A DNA stretch of 15,623 nucleotides from an uncultured Eubacteriales bacterium (GCA_934476545.1 CAKSOB010000027.1:1-15623); one strand, 5' to 3'. Positions 6,740 through 14,220 are shown, numbered from the stretch's first letter. Notes: generated by a model not told the origin, from the letters alone. Numbers and translations are program-made.

Positions 6740-7216
6740 TTACAGACTCTTGAGCAAACCGCCCTTTTTTACAATTTCCTGAATGAACGGTGGGAATGGC
6801 TGACCCTGATAGGTCTTGCCGGTGGTAACATTGGTGATGATACCGGTATCGAAATCTACGTCTACCTCATCGCCGTCCTGAATATCCTTGGCTGCTTCGT
6901 CGCACTCCAGAATCGCAAGACCGATGTTAATGGAATTGCGATAGAAGATTCTTGCAAAGGTGCTTGCGATAACACAGGAAATACCGCTGGCTTTAATCGC
7001 AATCGGTGCGTGCTCTCTGGAAGAACCGCAGCCGAAGTTTTTGTTGGCAACGATGATGTCGCCTTCCTTTACTTTATTGACAAACTCCTTGTCAATGTCC
7101 TCCATGCAGTGGGCTGCCAGTTCCTTATGGGAAGCGGTGTTCAAATATCTTGCAGGGATGATAACGTCAGTATCTACGTTATCGCCGTATTTATGTACAA
7201 TGCCATGTGCGTTCAT
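6740..7216 (-). CDS. leuD: 3-isopropylmalate dehydratase small subunit
   Basis: LeuD supplies the swivel domain of isopropylmalate isomerase, which converts 2- to 3-isopropylmalate in leucine synthesis. At 158 residues it is of the short HacB/LeuD2 class, matching the short LeuC here. Visible blocks are YGDNVDTDVIIPARYL (10-25) and NFGCGSSREHAP (60-71), the substrate-binding swivel motif. The loop after the first block reads YLNT; loop residues at this spot help set substrate choice in this family, so homoaconitase or citramalate-pathway activity cannot be excluded from sequence alone. The ATG at 7216 follows GAGAGG; it is 46 nt after leuC. Confidence 0.93.
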   Translation of the reverse strand: MNAHGIVHKYGDNVDTDVIIPARYLNTASHKELAAHCMEDIDKEFVNKVKEGDIIVANKNFGCGSSREHAPIAIKASGISCVIASTFARIFYRNSINIGLAILECDEAAKDIQDGDEVDVDFDTGIITNVTTGKTYQGQPFPPFIQEIVKKGGLLKSL

Positions 7217-7262
7217 GGTGGTACCTCTCTTTCTATACTATATCAGCGGCAAAGCTGCCTTC

Positions 7263-8525
7263 TTATTTTGTCGGATCGGTAATGTAACCGGTCAAAGCAC
7301 TGGCGGCTGCCACTGCCGGACTGGCCAGATAAACCTCAGACTCAATGTGACCCATTCTGCCTACAAAGTTCCGGTTGGTGGTGGACACTGCCTTTTCGCC
7401 CTTGCCCAGAATACCCATGTGACCGCCCAAGCATGGACCGCAGGTTGGGGTGGAGAAAACAGCGCCGGCTTCGATGAAGATTTCTGCCCAGCCCTTGCGA
7501 ACGGCTTCCAGATAGATTTTCTGAGTACCCGGAATGATGATGCAGCGCACATTCTTTGCAATCTTCTTGCCCTTGAGAATCTCGGCAGCTACTTCCAAGT
7601 CCTCGGAACGTCCGTTAGTGCAGGAACCAATGACTACTTGGTCAATCTTCACATCGGTTGGTCCGAACTCGTCTACGGTCTTGGTATTCTCCGGCAGGTG
7701 CGGGAACGCAACGGTTGGACGCAGAGTGGAAAGGTCGATTTCAATCACTTCATCGTACTCTGCATCTTCGTCTGCCTCATATACGGTAAACGGACGCTCG
7801 CAGCGACCCTCGCAGTAAGCCAGCGTTACAGCGTCTACCGGGAAGATACCGTTCTTTGCGCCGGCTTCAATTGCCATGTTAGCAATGCACAGACGGTCAT
7901 CCATGGACAGGTTTGCCACGCCGTCACCGGTGAACTCCAGAGAGCGATACAGTGCGCCGTCAACACCAATGGTACCAATCAGGTGCAGGATCACATCCTT
8001 GCCGCTCACATACTTTTGCAGCTTATTCTTCAGTACCACTTTGATGGCAGACGGAACCTTGAACCATGCCTTACCGGTAATCATACCGCAAGCCATATCG
8101 GTAGAGCCAACACCTGTGGAGAATGCGCCCAGCGCGCCGTAAGTACAGGTGTGGGAGTCTGCGCCGATGATGCAGTCGCCCGGTCCTACAACGCCCTGCT
8201 CCGGCAGCAATGCGTGCTCAATGCCCATGTTGCCTACATCGTAGTAGTGCTTAATGTCATACTTGTCAGCAAAATTCCGCACCTGGCGACATTGCTCCGC
8301 TGCTTTAATATCCTTATTGGGGGTAAAGTGGTCCATTACCAGTGCAATGTTGTTCTTGCTGAACACAGAGGATGCACCTGCTTTTTCAAATTCGTTGATG
8401 GCTACCGGGCTGGTAATATCATTGCCCAGAACCAGATCCAGCTTTGCCTCAATCAGCTGACCTGCCACTACGTGGTCAAGGCCTGCGTGGGCTGCCAGAA
8501 TCTTTTGTGTCATCGTCATTCCCAT
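7263..8525 (-). CDS. leuC: 3-isopropylmalate dehydratase large subunit ([4Fe-4S] aconitase family)
   Basis: LeuC carries the [4Fe-4S] cluster and most of the active site of isopropylmalate isomerase. The 420-residue length is that of the archaeal/clostridial HacA type rather than the roughly 465-residue enterobacterial type. The three cluster cysteines are Cys302 (VIGSCTNGR) and Cys362/Cys365 (TCGPCLGGH); GADSHTCTYG at 121-130 is also conserved. The frame is open 31 codons further upstream, but a GGAGGG site 7 nt before the ATG at 8525 (MGMTMTQKIL) and the promoter position fix the start. No leuA or leuB is adjacent, so the rest of the pathway must be elsewhere. Confidence 0.95.
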   Translation of the reverse strand: MGMTMTQKILAAHAGLDHVVAGQLIEAKLDLVLGNDITSPVAINEFEKAGASSVFSKNNIALVMDHFTPNKDIKAAEQCRQVRNFADKYDIKHYYDVGNMGIEHALLPEQGVVGPGDCIIGADSHTCTYGALGAFSTGVGSTDMACGMITGKAWFKVPSAIKVVLKNKLQKYVSGKDVILHLIGTIGVDGALYRSLEFTGDGVANLSMDDRLCIANMAIEAGAKNGIFPVDAVTLAYCEGRCERPFTVYEADEDAEYDEVIEIDLSTLRPTVAFPHLPENTKTVDEFGPTDVKIDQVVIGSCTNGRSEDLEVAAEILKGKKIAKNVRCIIIPGTQKIYLEAVRKGWAEIFIEAGAVFSTPTCGPCLGGHMGILGKGEKAVSTTNRNFVGRMGHIESEVYLASPAVAAASALTGYITDPTK

Positions 8526-8561
8526 GTTGATTCCCTCCAAAAATAGCGCAGGAGTTTCCCT

Positions 8562-8572
8562 GCAAATTGCAA
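8562..8572. repeat. copy 1 of 11-bp repeat GCAAATTGCAA, candidate operator
   Basis: The repeat contains the dyad GCAA-A-TTGC. This copy lies about 11-21 nt downstream of the predicted leuC transcription start. The second copy is at 8608-8618; the dyad centres are 46 bp apart. Confidence 0.45.
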
Positions 8573-8589
8573 TCATTTTATATTTTTCT

Positions 8590-8618
8590 ATTATACGGGT
8601 TTTTTCCGCAAATTGCAA
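8590..8618 (-). promoter_or_regulatory. sigma-A promoter of leuC-leuD-bcp
   Basis: Minus-strand TTGCAA (8613-8618), a 17-bp spacer and perfect TATAAT (8590-8595) give a start near 8583 and a leader of about 57 nt. The leader has a GCAGG/CCTGC hairpin (8548-8563) just before the ribosome site. Confidence 0.8.
8608..8618. repeat. copy 2 of 11-bp repeat GCAAATTGCAA, overlapping the leuC -35 box
   Basis: This copy is identical to 8562-8572 and covers the leuC -35 hexamer, where bound protein would block RNA polymerase. It also lies about 32 bp upstream of the divergent -10 for the dehydrogenase gene. Confidence 0.45.
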
Positions 8619-8649
8619 GTTTTTCCCATGCCGCTTCTTTTTGTAACTG

Positions 8650-8658
8650 TGATATAAT
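8650..8658 (+). promoter_or_regulatory. extended -10 promoter of the 3-hydroxyacyl-CoA dehydrogenase gene
   Basis: TG-A-TATAAT is a perfect extended -10 with no good -35 at the matching distance. Transcription would start near 8665, leaving a leader of about 124 nt. Confidence 0.65.
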
Positions 8659-8788
8659 CACTGACAGTTTTTTCAAAATTGCGGTACACTAAATGCAACA
8701 CAGAAGGATATTCGCCGGCATCTCTGCTTGGGATTGCTGTAATAATAAGACTACGTGCTAAAAAATTTTCGATTTGAGGTGGCAATAT

Positions 8789-9742
8789 ATGAAATTTCAA
8801 AAGGTTGTTGTTGCAGGCGGCGGCGTACTGGGCAGTCAAATCGCCATGCAAACCGCATTCCACGGCTTTGACGTAACCATGTGGCTGCGGAGTGAGGATT
8901 CCGTCGGCAGAACCAAGCCGAAGATGGAGCGCCTCCACCAAATCTATCTGGATACATTGGAATCCCTGCGGGACAAGTGCGGCAGCGATTCCCCTATGTT
9001 CCCAAGAGGACTGGTATCCTCTTTAAAGGATTTGACACCGGAAAAGATTGACGAGCTGAAAGCACAGGCAACTCGCGCTTACGAGAATGTTCGTTACTGC
9101 ACCGATTTGGAAGAAGCTGTAAGGGATGCAGACTTGGTCATTGAATCCGTTGCAGAAGTACCGGCTACCAAGGCGGCCTTCTATGGCAATCTGGCAAAGG
9201 TTCTGCCGGAAAAAACCATCATTGCAACCAACTCCTCTACCATGCTACCAAGCACCTTTGCAGAGATGACCGGTCGCCCTGACCGCTATCTGGCGCTCCA
9301 CTTTGCCAACGAGGTTTGGAGAAACAACACTGCGGAAATCATGGGACACCCCGGCACTTCTCCGGAAGCCTATGAGGCTGTGGCAGAATTTGCAGAACAA
9401 ATCTTCATGGTGCCGCTGCGCCTGAAAAAAGAGCAGCCGGGCTACATCCTCAACTCCTTGCTGGTGCCGTTCCTCAACGCTGCGCAGGCACTCTATGCCA
9501 AGGATGTTGCCGACCCGGAAACCATCGACAAAACATGGACACTGGCAACCGGCGCACCAATCGGACCATTCCGCATCTTGGATATTGTAGGTCTGAACAC
9601 CGCATACAACATTGTTTGTATGTCCCCTGAAATCAAAGACCCGGATTCTCTCCCATCCAAGATTGCCGCAAAGCTGAAGGAATACATCGACGCAGGCAAG
9701 ACCGGCATCAATGCAGGAGAGGGCTTCTACAACTATAAATAA
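8789..9742 (+). CDS. 3-hydroxyacyl-CoA dehydrogenase family oxidoreductase
   Basis: This is an NAD(P)-dependent dehydrogenase of the 3-hydroxyacyl-CoA dehydrogenase superfamily, probably cytoplasmic, with a 3-hydroxyacyl-type or related beta-hydroxy acid substrate. The 317 residues include the Rossmann motif AGGGVLGSQIA (9-19), the block TNSST with Ser150, the catalytic His171 (ALHFANEVW) and Glu183 at the correct 12-residue spacing, and Asn222 (ILNSLLVPF). In classical enzymes the His sits in HFFNPVP; here it is HFANEVW, marking a distinct subfamily whose substrate I cannot name. The ATG at 8789 follows GAGGTGG. No thiolase, crotonase or acyl-CoA dehydrogenase is nearby, so a butyrate operon is not supported; it stands alone between its own promoter and terminator. 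Confidence 0.88.
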   Translation: MKFQKVVVAGGGVLGSQIAMQTAFHGFDVTMWLRSEDSVGRTKPKMERLHQIYLDTLESLRDKCGSDSPMFPRGLVSSLKDLTPEKIDELKAQATRAYENVRYCTDLEEAVRDADLVIESVAEVPATKAAFYGNLAKVLPEKTIIATNSSTMLPSTFAEMTGRPDRYLALHFANEVWRNNTAEIMGHPGTSPEAYEAVAEFAEQIFMVPLRLKKEQPGYILNSLLVPFLNAAQALYAKDVADPETIDKTWTLATGAPIGPFRILDIVGLNTAYNIVCMSPEIKDPDSLPSKIAAKLKEYIDAGKTGINAGEGFYNYK

Positions 9743-9750
9743 ATCCATAG

Positions 9751-9777
9751 AAACGGCGGGAAGTTCCCGTCGTTTTT
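9751..9777 (+). terminator. rho-independent terminator after the dehydrogenase gene
   Basis: AAACGGCGGG pairs with CCCGTCGTTT (one G-T pair) around a short loop, followed by five T. It starts 9 nt after the stop codon. Confidence 0.85.
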
Positions 9778-9804
9778 GCTTTTTAAAAAAGCCCGTGGTA
9801 TACT
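9776..9804 (+). promoter_or_regulatory. promoter of the GNAT gene, overlapping the preceding terminator tail
   Basis: TTGCTT (9776-9781), a 17-bp spacer and TATACT (9799-9804) preceded by TG-G form an extended -10 promoter. Its -35 begins in the T-run of the previous terminator. Confidence 0.65.
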
Positions 9805-9831
9805 TAAGAAAAAAAGAAAGAGGTGTTCCCC

Positions 9832-10356
9832 ATGAATGGTATCCGTCCTGCAAGCCCATCAGAATTTGAGGAGATTTATGCAATTTTAGAAACCAGCTTT
9901 CCGCCGGACGAGCGCAGAGCCAAGGAAGATCAACAAGCGTTACTGCAAGAGGAGCGCTACACCGTTTATGTGCTGCCGGACAAAGAAACCGTTGCAGGAT
10001 TTCTCACCGTGTGGCAATTCTCCGACTTTGCCGTTGTAGAACACTTTGCTGTAAATCCCGCTTACCGAAACCAAGGGTTGGGCGGAAAAATGCTGGCTCA
10101 GCTTCGAGCCTTGCTTCCCTGCCGCATTATCTTGGAGGTAGAGCTGCCGGAAACCGACTTTGCTCGTCGCCGCATTGGGTTTTATCAGCGAAACGGCTAC
10201 ACTTTCAACGAGTACCCGTATTTGCAGCCGCCCTACTCCAAAGAAAAAAACGCACTGCCCCTACGCATTATGTCCACAGACGGGCTGCTGTCCGAACCGG
10301 ATTTTCATAGAATTACCACGCTGATGAAGCAAGAGATTTACAAGGCAACCAAATAA
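9832..10356 (+). CDS. GNAT-family N-acetyltransferase
   Basis: The 174-residue protein carries the acetyl-CoA-binding motif A HFAVNPAYRNQGLGGKMLAQ (71-90), with the R/Q-x-x-G-x-G/A core at residues 79-87, and a later FYQRNGYTFNEYPYLQPPY typical of the motif B region. It should transfer an acetyl group to an amine; the substrate cannot be told from sequence. An in-frame GTG three codons upstream (9823) exists, but the GAGGTG ribosome site overlaps it and fits the ATG at 9832. It has its own promoter and ends at a shared terminator. Confidence 0.9.
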   Translation: MNGIRPASPSEFEEIYAILETSFPPDERRAKEDQQALLQEERYTVYVLPDKETVAGFLTVWQFSDFAVVEHFAVNPAYRNQGLGGKMLAQLRALLPCRIILEVELPETDFARRRIGFYQRNGYTFNEYPYLQPPYSKEKNALPLRIMSTDGLLSEPDFHRITTLMKQEIYKATK

Positions 10357-10369
10357 AGACGCAAACACA

Positions 10370-10400
10370 AAAACCGTTCCCAACACAGGAACGGTTTTTT
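10370..10400. terminator. bidirectional terminator between convergent GNAT and metal-ATPase genes
   Basis: Perfect 11-bp arms AAAACCGTTCC (10370-10380) and GGAACGGTTTT (10388-10398) with a 7-nt loop are followed by T on the plus strand and preceded by A-rich sequence that gives a U-run on the minus strand. Confidence 0.92.
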
Positions 10401-10414
10401 AATTACATTTCGAT

Positions 10415-12322
10415 TTACTTTTTATCTTTGTACCCAATCATGCGAACGGCGTTGAGAATTGCCAACATGGATACACCAACATCAGCGAACACTGCCAGCC
10501 ACAGAATGATACTGTCTGCCAAGTGGGTCACACTCAGAATTTGTACCGCTGTTTTTACACCAATGGCAAACACGATGTTCTGCATAACGATGGCTCGTGT
10601 TTTCTTGGAAATCCGCATCAACACACCCAGTTTTGAAGGTTCATCTGTCATGATAACCACGTCGGCAGCTTCAATGGCAGCGTCAGAACCTAAGCCGCCC
10701 ATTGCCACACCGATATCGGCTCTTGCCAAAACCGGCGCGTCGTTAATGCCGTCACCCACAAATGCCAGCTTGCCCTTTGAAGATTTCTGTTCCATTAGCT
10801 TTTCTACTTCGGTTACTTTATCGCCAGGAAGCAGTTGGCTATGTACTTCATCTACGCCCAATACCTTTGCCACCTCTTGCGCAACCGTATTGTTGTCACC
10901 GGTGAGCATTACGGTCTTTTGTACGCCGGCAGATTTCAGCTCTGTCATGGCAGCCTTAGCGTCCGGCTTAATTTCGTCGGCAATGACAATATAACCGCCG
11001 TATTGTCCGTCCACCGCTACATGAACCACCGTGCCGGCACGGTCGCCGCTCTCATAAACAATATCGAATTTATCCATCAAACGATGGTTTCCTGCCAAAA
11101 CGGTCTTGCCGTCTACCACAGCCTTTACGCCATGACCGGCAATTTCTTCAATAGCAGTAATGCGAGCCGCATCAATAGGCTTTTCATATGCCTTTAACAA
11201 GGACTGAGAAATCGGGTGGGTAGAACTGCTCTCCGCATGAGCAGTCAACTCCAACAGTTCCGCTTCCGTCATGCCGCAGGGATGAATCTCCGTTACATTA
11301 AAGGTACCCTTGGTGAGGGTTCCGGTCTTATCGAACACAACGACTTCTGTTTTAGCCAGTGCCTCTAAGTAGCTGCTGCCCTTTACCAATACACCCTGCT
11401 TGGACGCACTGCCAATACCGCCAAAGAAGCTAAGCGGTACGGAAATAACCAGCGCACAAGGGCAAGAAACAACCAAGAAGGACAGAGCGGTTCTAATCCA
11501 CATCATCCACAGCTCGCCGTTGCCGATGCCGAAAATCAACGGTGGCAGAACTGCTACCAACACAGCGGCAATACAAACGATCGGTGTATAAACTCTTGCG
11601 AACTTTGTAATGAAGGATTCTGCCTTAGATTTTCTGCTCACAGCATTTTCTACCAAGTCCAAAATTTTGGATACGGTGGACTCTCCAAAAGCCTTCGTTA
11701 CACGAGCCTCCAACAAACCGCTCTCATTGATGCAGCCGCTGAGAATCTCTTCGCCCTCTCGTACTTCTCTCGGTACAGATTCTCCGGTCAATGCCTTGGT
11801 ATCCACCAAAGAACTACCGCTCAGAACAACACCGTCCAACGGAACTTTTTCACCGGGGCGAATTACAATGGTTTCTCCCACAGACACGCTGTTGGGGTCT
11901 ACCTTTTCTACTGCGCCGTTCCGCTTTACGTTGGCATAGTCGGGACGAATATTCATCAATTCTGTAATGGATTCTCTGGAGCGATTCGTCGCAATATGTT
12001 CAAACAGTTCTCCGATTTGGAAGAACAGCATAACCGCTACGCCTTCCATACATTCGCCCAATACAAAAGCACCGACCGTAGCGATTGCCATCAGGAAGTT
12101 TTCGTCAAAAATTTGTCCGCTGCCAATATTTCGAATCGCATTCCACAGCACTTCGCCGCCAATTACAAAGTATGCCGGCAGGAACAGCAGCATCCGGAAG
12201 AAGGACTCCCAAGATACCCAAGGCATGTCACCGTGTAAGCCCCAACCCAAGGCGAGAGATGCGGCGATTGCGCCACCGAATAATGCCGCACCAATCCCCA
12301 ATCGAATTAAATCTTTTTTCAC
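10415..12322 (-). CDS. cadA: P1B-type Zn/Cd/Pb-exporting ATPase (CadA/ZntA type) without N-terminal HMA domain
   Basis: This membrane pump should export Zn2+/Cd2+ using ATP. With the GTG start at 12322 it has 635 residues. In order: two N-terminal membrane helices, a second pair near 77-108, the actuator with TGES (179-182), the CPC metal-site motif (287-289), the phosphorylation motif DKTGTLT (Asp331), the nucleotide-binding His-Pro (369-370), GDGINDAP, and the last two helices with Lys590 (GVKTAVQ) and Asp614 (FADVG). The CPC plus K plus D-x-G set marks the Zn/Cd class rather than copper. AAAGAGGGGGTAGCA precedes the GTG; a TTG at 12364 would overlap the upstream gene and is less likely. 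The usual HMA domain is missing and encoded next door. Confidence 0.95.
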   Translation of the reverse strand: MKKDLIRLGIGAALFGGAIAASLALGWGLHGDMPWVSWESFFRMLLFLPAYFVIGGEVLWNAIRNIGSGQIFDENFLMAIATVGAFVLGECMEGVAVMLFFQIGELFEHIATNRSRESITELMNIRPDYANVKRNGAVEKVDPNSVSVGETIVIRPGEKVPLDGVVLSGSSLVDTKALTGESVPREVREGEEILSGCINESGLLEARVTKAFGESTVSKILDLVENAVSRKSKAESFITKFARVYTPIVCIAAVLVAVLPPLIFGIGNGELWMMWIRTALSFLVVSCPCALVISVPLSFFGGIGSASKQGVLVKGSSYLEALAKTEVVVFDKTGTLTKGTFNVTEIHPCGMTEAELLELTAHAESSSTHPISQSLLKAYEKPIDAARITAIEEIAGHGVKAVVDGKTVLAGNHRLMDKFDIVYESGDRAGTVVHVAVDGQYGGYIVIADEIKPDAKAAMTELKSAGVQKTVMLTGDNNTVAQEVAKVLGVDEVHSQLLPGDKVTEVEKLMEQKSSKGKLAFVGDGINDAPVLARADIGVAMGGLGSDAAIEAADVVIMTDEPSKLGVLMRISKKTRAIVMQNIVFAIGVKTAVQILSVTHLADSIILWLAVFADVGVSMLAILNAVRMIGYKDKK

Positions 12323-12344
12323 TGCTACCCCCTCTTTCTTTGGA

Positions 12345-12566
12345 TTATCGCTCCTTAATAACAACCTCTGGCTCCAGCTTGTGGATAATTTTGTTTGCTT
12401 CCTCTACTACGGAATCCATAATGGACTCGTCGCAATCAATGGTCAATTTCTTTGTCATAAAGGTTACGGTAGCCTCGTTTACCCCCTTAATCTTAGACAG
12501 CTTTCTCTCCAGCTTTGCAGCGCAGTTTGCACAATCCAAATTTTCCAGTGTGAAATTCTTTGTCAT
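12345..12566 (-). CDS. small HMA-domain metal-binding protein
   Basis: This 73-residue protein is a single heavy-metal-associated domain. It opens MTKNFTLENLDCANCAAKLE; the Cys12-x-x-Cys15 pair binds metal, and the aspartate just before it (DCxxC) is the variant used by ZntA/CadA for divalent Zn/Cd/Pb. The sequence looks like the N-terminal HMA domain of CadA set free as its own gene. It would act as a soluble chaperone or docking domain for the ATPase encoded 22 nt downstream. The ATG at 12566 is preferred; a TTG at 12572 is possible because the AAAGG site is close to it. Confidence 0.9.
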   Translation of the reverse strand: MTKNFTLENLDCANCAAKLERKLSKIKGVNEATVTFMTKKLTIDCDESIMDSVVEEANKIIHKLEPEVVIKER

Positions 12567-12605
12567 AATCAATCAACCTTTCTAAAATCAAATTATTTTC
12601 AACAG

Positions 12606-12974
12606 TTACTCTACAATATGTTCAATACCTTGCGCCAAAATGGTTGTCACATGGTTATCTGCTAAGGAATACAATACGGTTTTGCCTTCTCTGCGCCCCT
12701 TCACCAGCTTTGACTGCTTTAAGATGCGCAACTGATGGGAAATTGCCGATTGGGTCATGCCCAATAATTCTGCAATATCGCCCACACACAGTTCCGAGCG
12801 GGATAACGCATATAGGATTTTCACCCGGGTACTATCTCCGAACAGCTTAAAGAAGTCTGCCAAATCAAACAGCGTATCTTCGTCTATCATTTCATGGCGC
12901 ACGATTTCTGCATCTTCTATATGATTTCTGCCGCAATCGCAAAGAGATTGTTTTTCGGAACGCTCCTGTGTCAT
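12606..12974 (-). CDS. ArsR/SmtB-family metal-sensing repressor (CadC/ZiaR-like)
   Basis: This winged-helix repressor should release its operator when Zn/Cd binds. The start is ATG 12974 behind GGAGGTGA, giving 122 residues. The DNA-reading helix is MTQSAISHQLRILKQSKLV (73-91). The C-terminal helix holds a full alpha-5 zinc site, Asp106-x-His108, ten residues, His119-x-x-Glu122, the last residue of the protein. The N-terminus has Cys12 and Cys14 (LCDCGRNH) and the alpha-3 helix has Cys63 (ELCVGD), so a second alpha-3N-type thiolate site is likely, as in CadC and ZiaR. It leads the operon with the HMA protein and ATPase, consistent with self-regulation. Confidence 0.94.
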   Translation of the reverse strand: MTQERSEKQSLCDCGRNHIEDAEIVRHEMIDEDTLFDLADFFKLFGDSTRVKILYALSRSELCVGDIAELLGMTQSAISHQLRILKQSKLVKGRREGKTVLYSLADNHVTTILAQGIEHIVE

Positions 12975-12993
12975 GAATGTCACCTCCTGTTTT

Positions 12994-13019
12994 AACATAT
13001 GAAAGACTGTTCATATGTT
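12994..13019. promoter_or_regulatory. ArsR/SmtB-type operator
   Basis: AACATATGAA (12994-13003) and TTCATATGTT (13010-13019) are perfect 10-bp arms, read as a 12-2-12 repeat of the CzrA/SmtB/CadC kind. It lies immediately downstream of the -10 box and covers the transcription start, so binding would block initiation. Confidence 0.88.
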
Positions 13020-13020
13020 C

Positions 13021-13049
13021 ATTATATTGTGCGAATAACAAAATGTCAA
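13021..13049 (-). promoter_or_regulatory. sigma-A promoter of the metal-resistance operon
   Basis: Minus-strand TTGACA (13044-13049), a 17-bp spacer and TATAAT (13021-13026), both full consensus, lie directly upstream of the operator. Confidence 0.9.
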
Positions 13050-13116
13050 TAGGCAATTGAAAAAAATCAGGCTGCTTTCTAACAAAAAGAATCCCATGCT
13101 TTTTGGAAAAAATGAC

Positions 13117-13160
13117 AAAAGAAAAACCCGCTCTGCTCCCTGCGGAACAAAACGGGGTTT
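13117..13160 (-). terminator. terminator of the NifU-like/GGGtGRT operon
   Basis: On the minus strand a long stem (CCCG/CGGG, a G-T-rich middle and TTCC/GGGA near the loop, one bulge) ends in TTTTTCTTTT. It lies about 35 nt after the GGGtGRT stop and separates it from the metal operon promoter. Confidence 0.8.
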
Positions 13161-13194
13161 CGTATCTCTAATTCTTAATCAAAAGAACAGGAAA

Positions 13195-14202
13195 TTATTT
13201 TGTAGATTCGTATACTGCAACAGCGCAAGCTACGGTAGCGCCAACCATCGGGTTGTTGCCCATGCCCATCAGACCCATCATTTCTACGTGAGCCGGAACA
13301 GAGGAAGACCCTGCAAACTGTGCGTCACCGTGCATACGACCCATAGAGTCGGTCAAGCCGTAAGAAGCAGGACCTGCTGCCATGTTGTCCGGGTGCAGGG
13401 TACGACCGGTACCGCCACCGGAAGCAACAGAGAAGTATTTCTTGTTGTTCTCGATTGCCCACTTCTTATAGGTACCGGCAACCAAGTGCTGGAATCTGGT
13501 CGGGTTGGTAGAGTTACCGGTAATGGAAACGTCTACGCCCTCATGCTTCATGATAGCTACGCCTTCCAGAACATCGTTTGCGCCATAGCACTTTACGTTT
13601 GCGCGCTCTCCGTCGGAGAACGCTCTCTCCTCAACTACCTTCAGTTCACCGGTAAAGAAATCATACTCGGTTGCTACATAAGTAAAGCCGTTGATTCTGG
13701 AGATAATGTAAGCTGCGTCTTTGCCCAAGCCGTTCAGAATTACACGGAGCGGATTTTTACGAGCCTTGTTTGCGGTTCTTGCAATACCGATTGCGCCTTC
13801 TGCCGCAGCAAAGGATTCGTGGCCTGCCAAGAATGCAAAGCACTCTGTTTCGTCACGGAGGAGCATTGCGCCCAAGTTACCGTGACCCTGACCTACGTTT
13901 CTCTGCTCTGCAACGGAACCCGGAATGCAGAATGCTTCCAGACCAATGCCGATTGCCTCTGCTGCTTCAGCAGCGGAAGACACGCCTTTTTTCAGCGCAA
14001 CAGCACAGCCCAGGGTGTATGCCCAGCTTGCATTTTCAAATGCGATCGGCTGCACACCCTTTACGATTGCATCCGGATCAAAGCCCTTTTGAAGGCACAG
14101 CTCTCTTGCTTCCTCCAGACTTGCAATTCCGTATGCGGCAAGACATTTTTCAATCTTGCCCATTCTTCTTTCTTTGCCTTCGAACATTACGTCATTTGCC
14201 AT
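13195..14202 (-). CDS. GGGtGRT protein, function unknown
   Basis: The 335-residue protein contains the family's naming motif GGGTGRT at 262-268, followed by a Gly/Met-rich C-terminus (MMGLMGMGNNPMVG, 308-321). Other blocks are FENASWAYTLGCAVALKKG (55-73), GQGHGNLGAMLLRDETECFAF (105-124) and TNPTRFQHLVAGTYKKW (232-248). Cysteines occur at 20, 36, 66, 92, 121, 205 and 326. No signal peptide or clear membrane segment is seen. The ATG at 14202 follows AGGAGG. It lies 18 nt after a NifU-like scaffold gene on one transcript, so a link to iron-sulfur assembly or a cluster-dependent reaction is the natural inference, but no activity is established to my knowledge. Confidence 0.9.
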   Translation of the reverse strand: MANDVMFEGKERRMGKIEKCLAAYGIASLEEARELCLQKGFDPDAIVKGVQPIAFENASWAYTLGCAVALKKGVSSAAEAAEAIGIGLEAFCIPGSVAEQRNVGQGHGNLGAMLLRDETECFAFLAGHESFAAAEGAIGIARTANKARKNPLRVILNGLGKDAAYIISRINGFTYVATEYDFFTGELKVVEERAFSDGERANVKCYGANDVLEGVAIMKHEGVDVSITGNSTNPTRFQHLVAGTYKKWAIENNKKYFSVASGGGTGRTLHPDNMAAGPASYGLTDSMGRMHGDAQFAGSSSVPAHVEMMGLMGMGNNPMVGATVACAVAVYESTK

Positions 14203-14220
14203 CGTTTCTTTCCTCCTCTC

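Noticed and set aside
6960..8546. A 528-codon open frame opposite leuC and part of leuD
   Set aside because: It is a codon-bias shadow of leuC; no ribosome site or promoter supports it.
12323..12364. A TTG start for the metal ATPase 14 codons upstream
   Set aside because: It would overlap the HMA gene and lacks a good ribosome site; GTG 12322 has AGAGGGGG at proper spacing.
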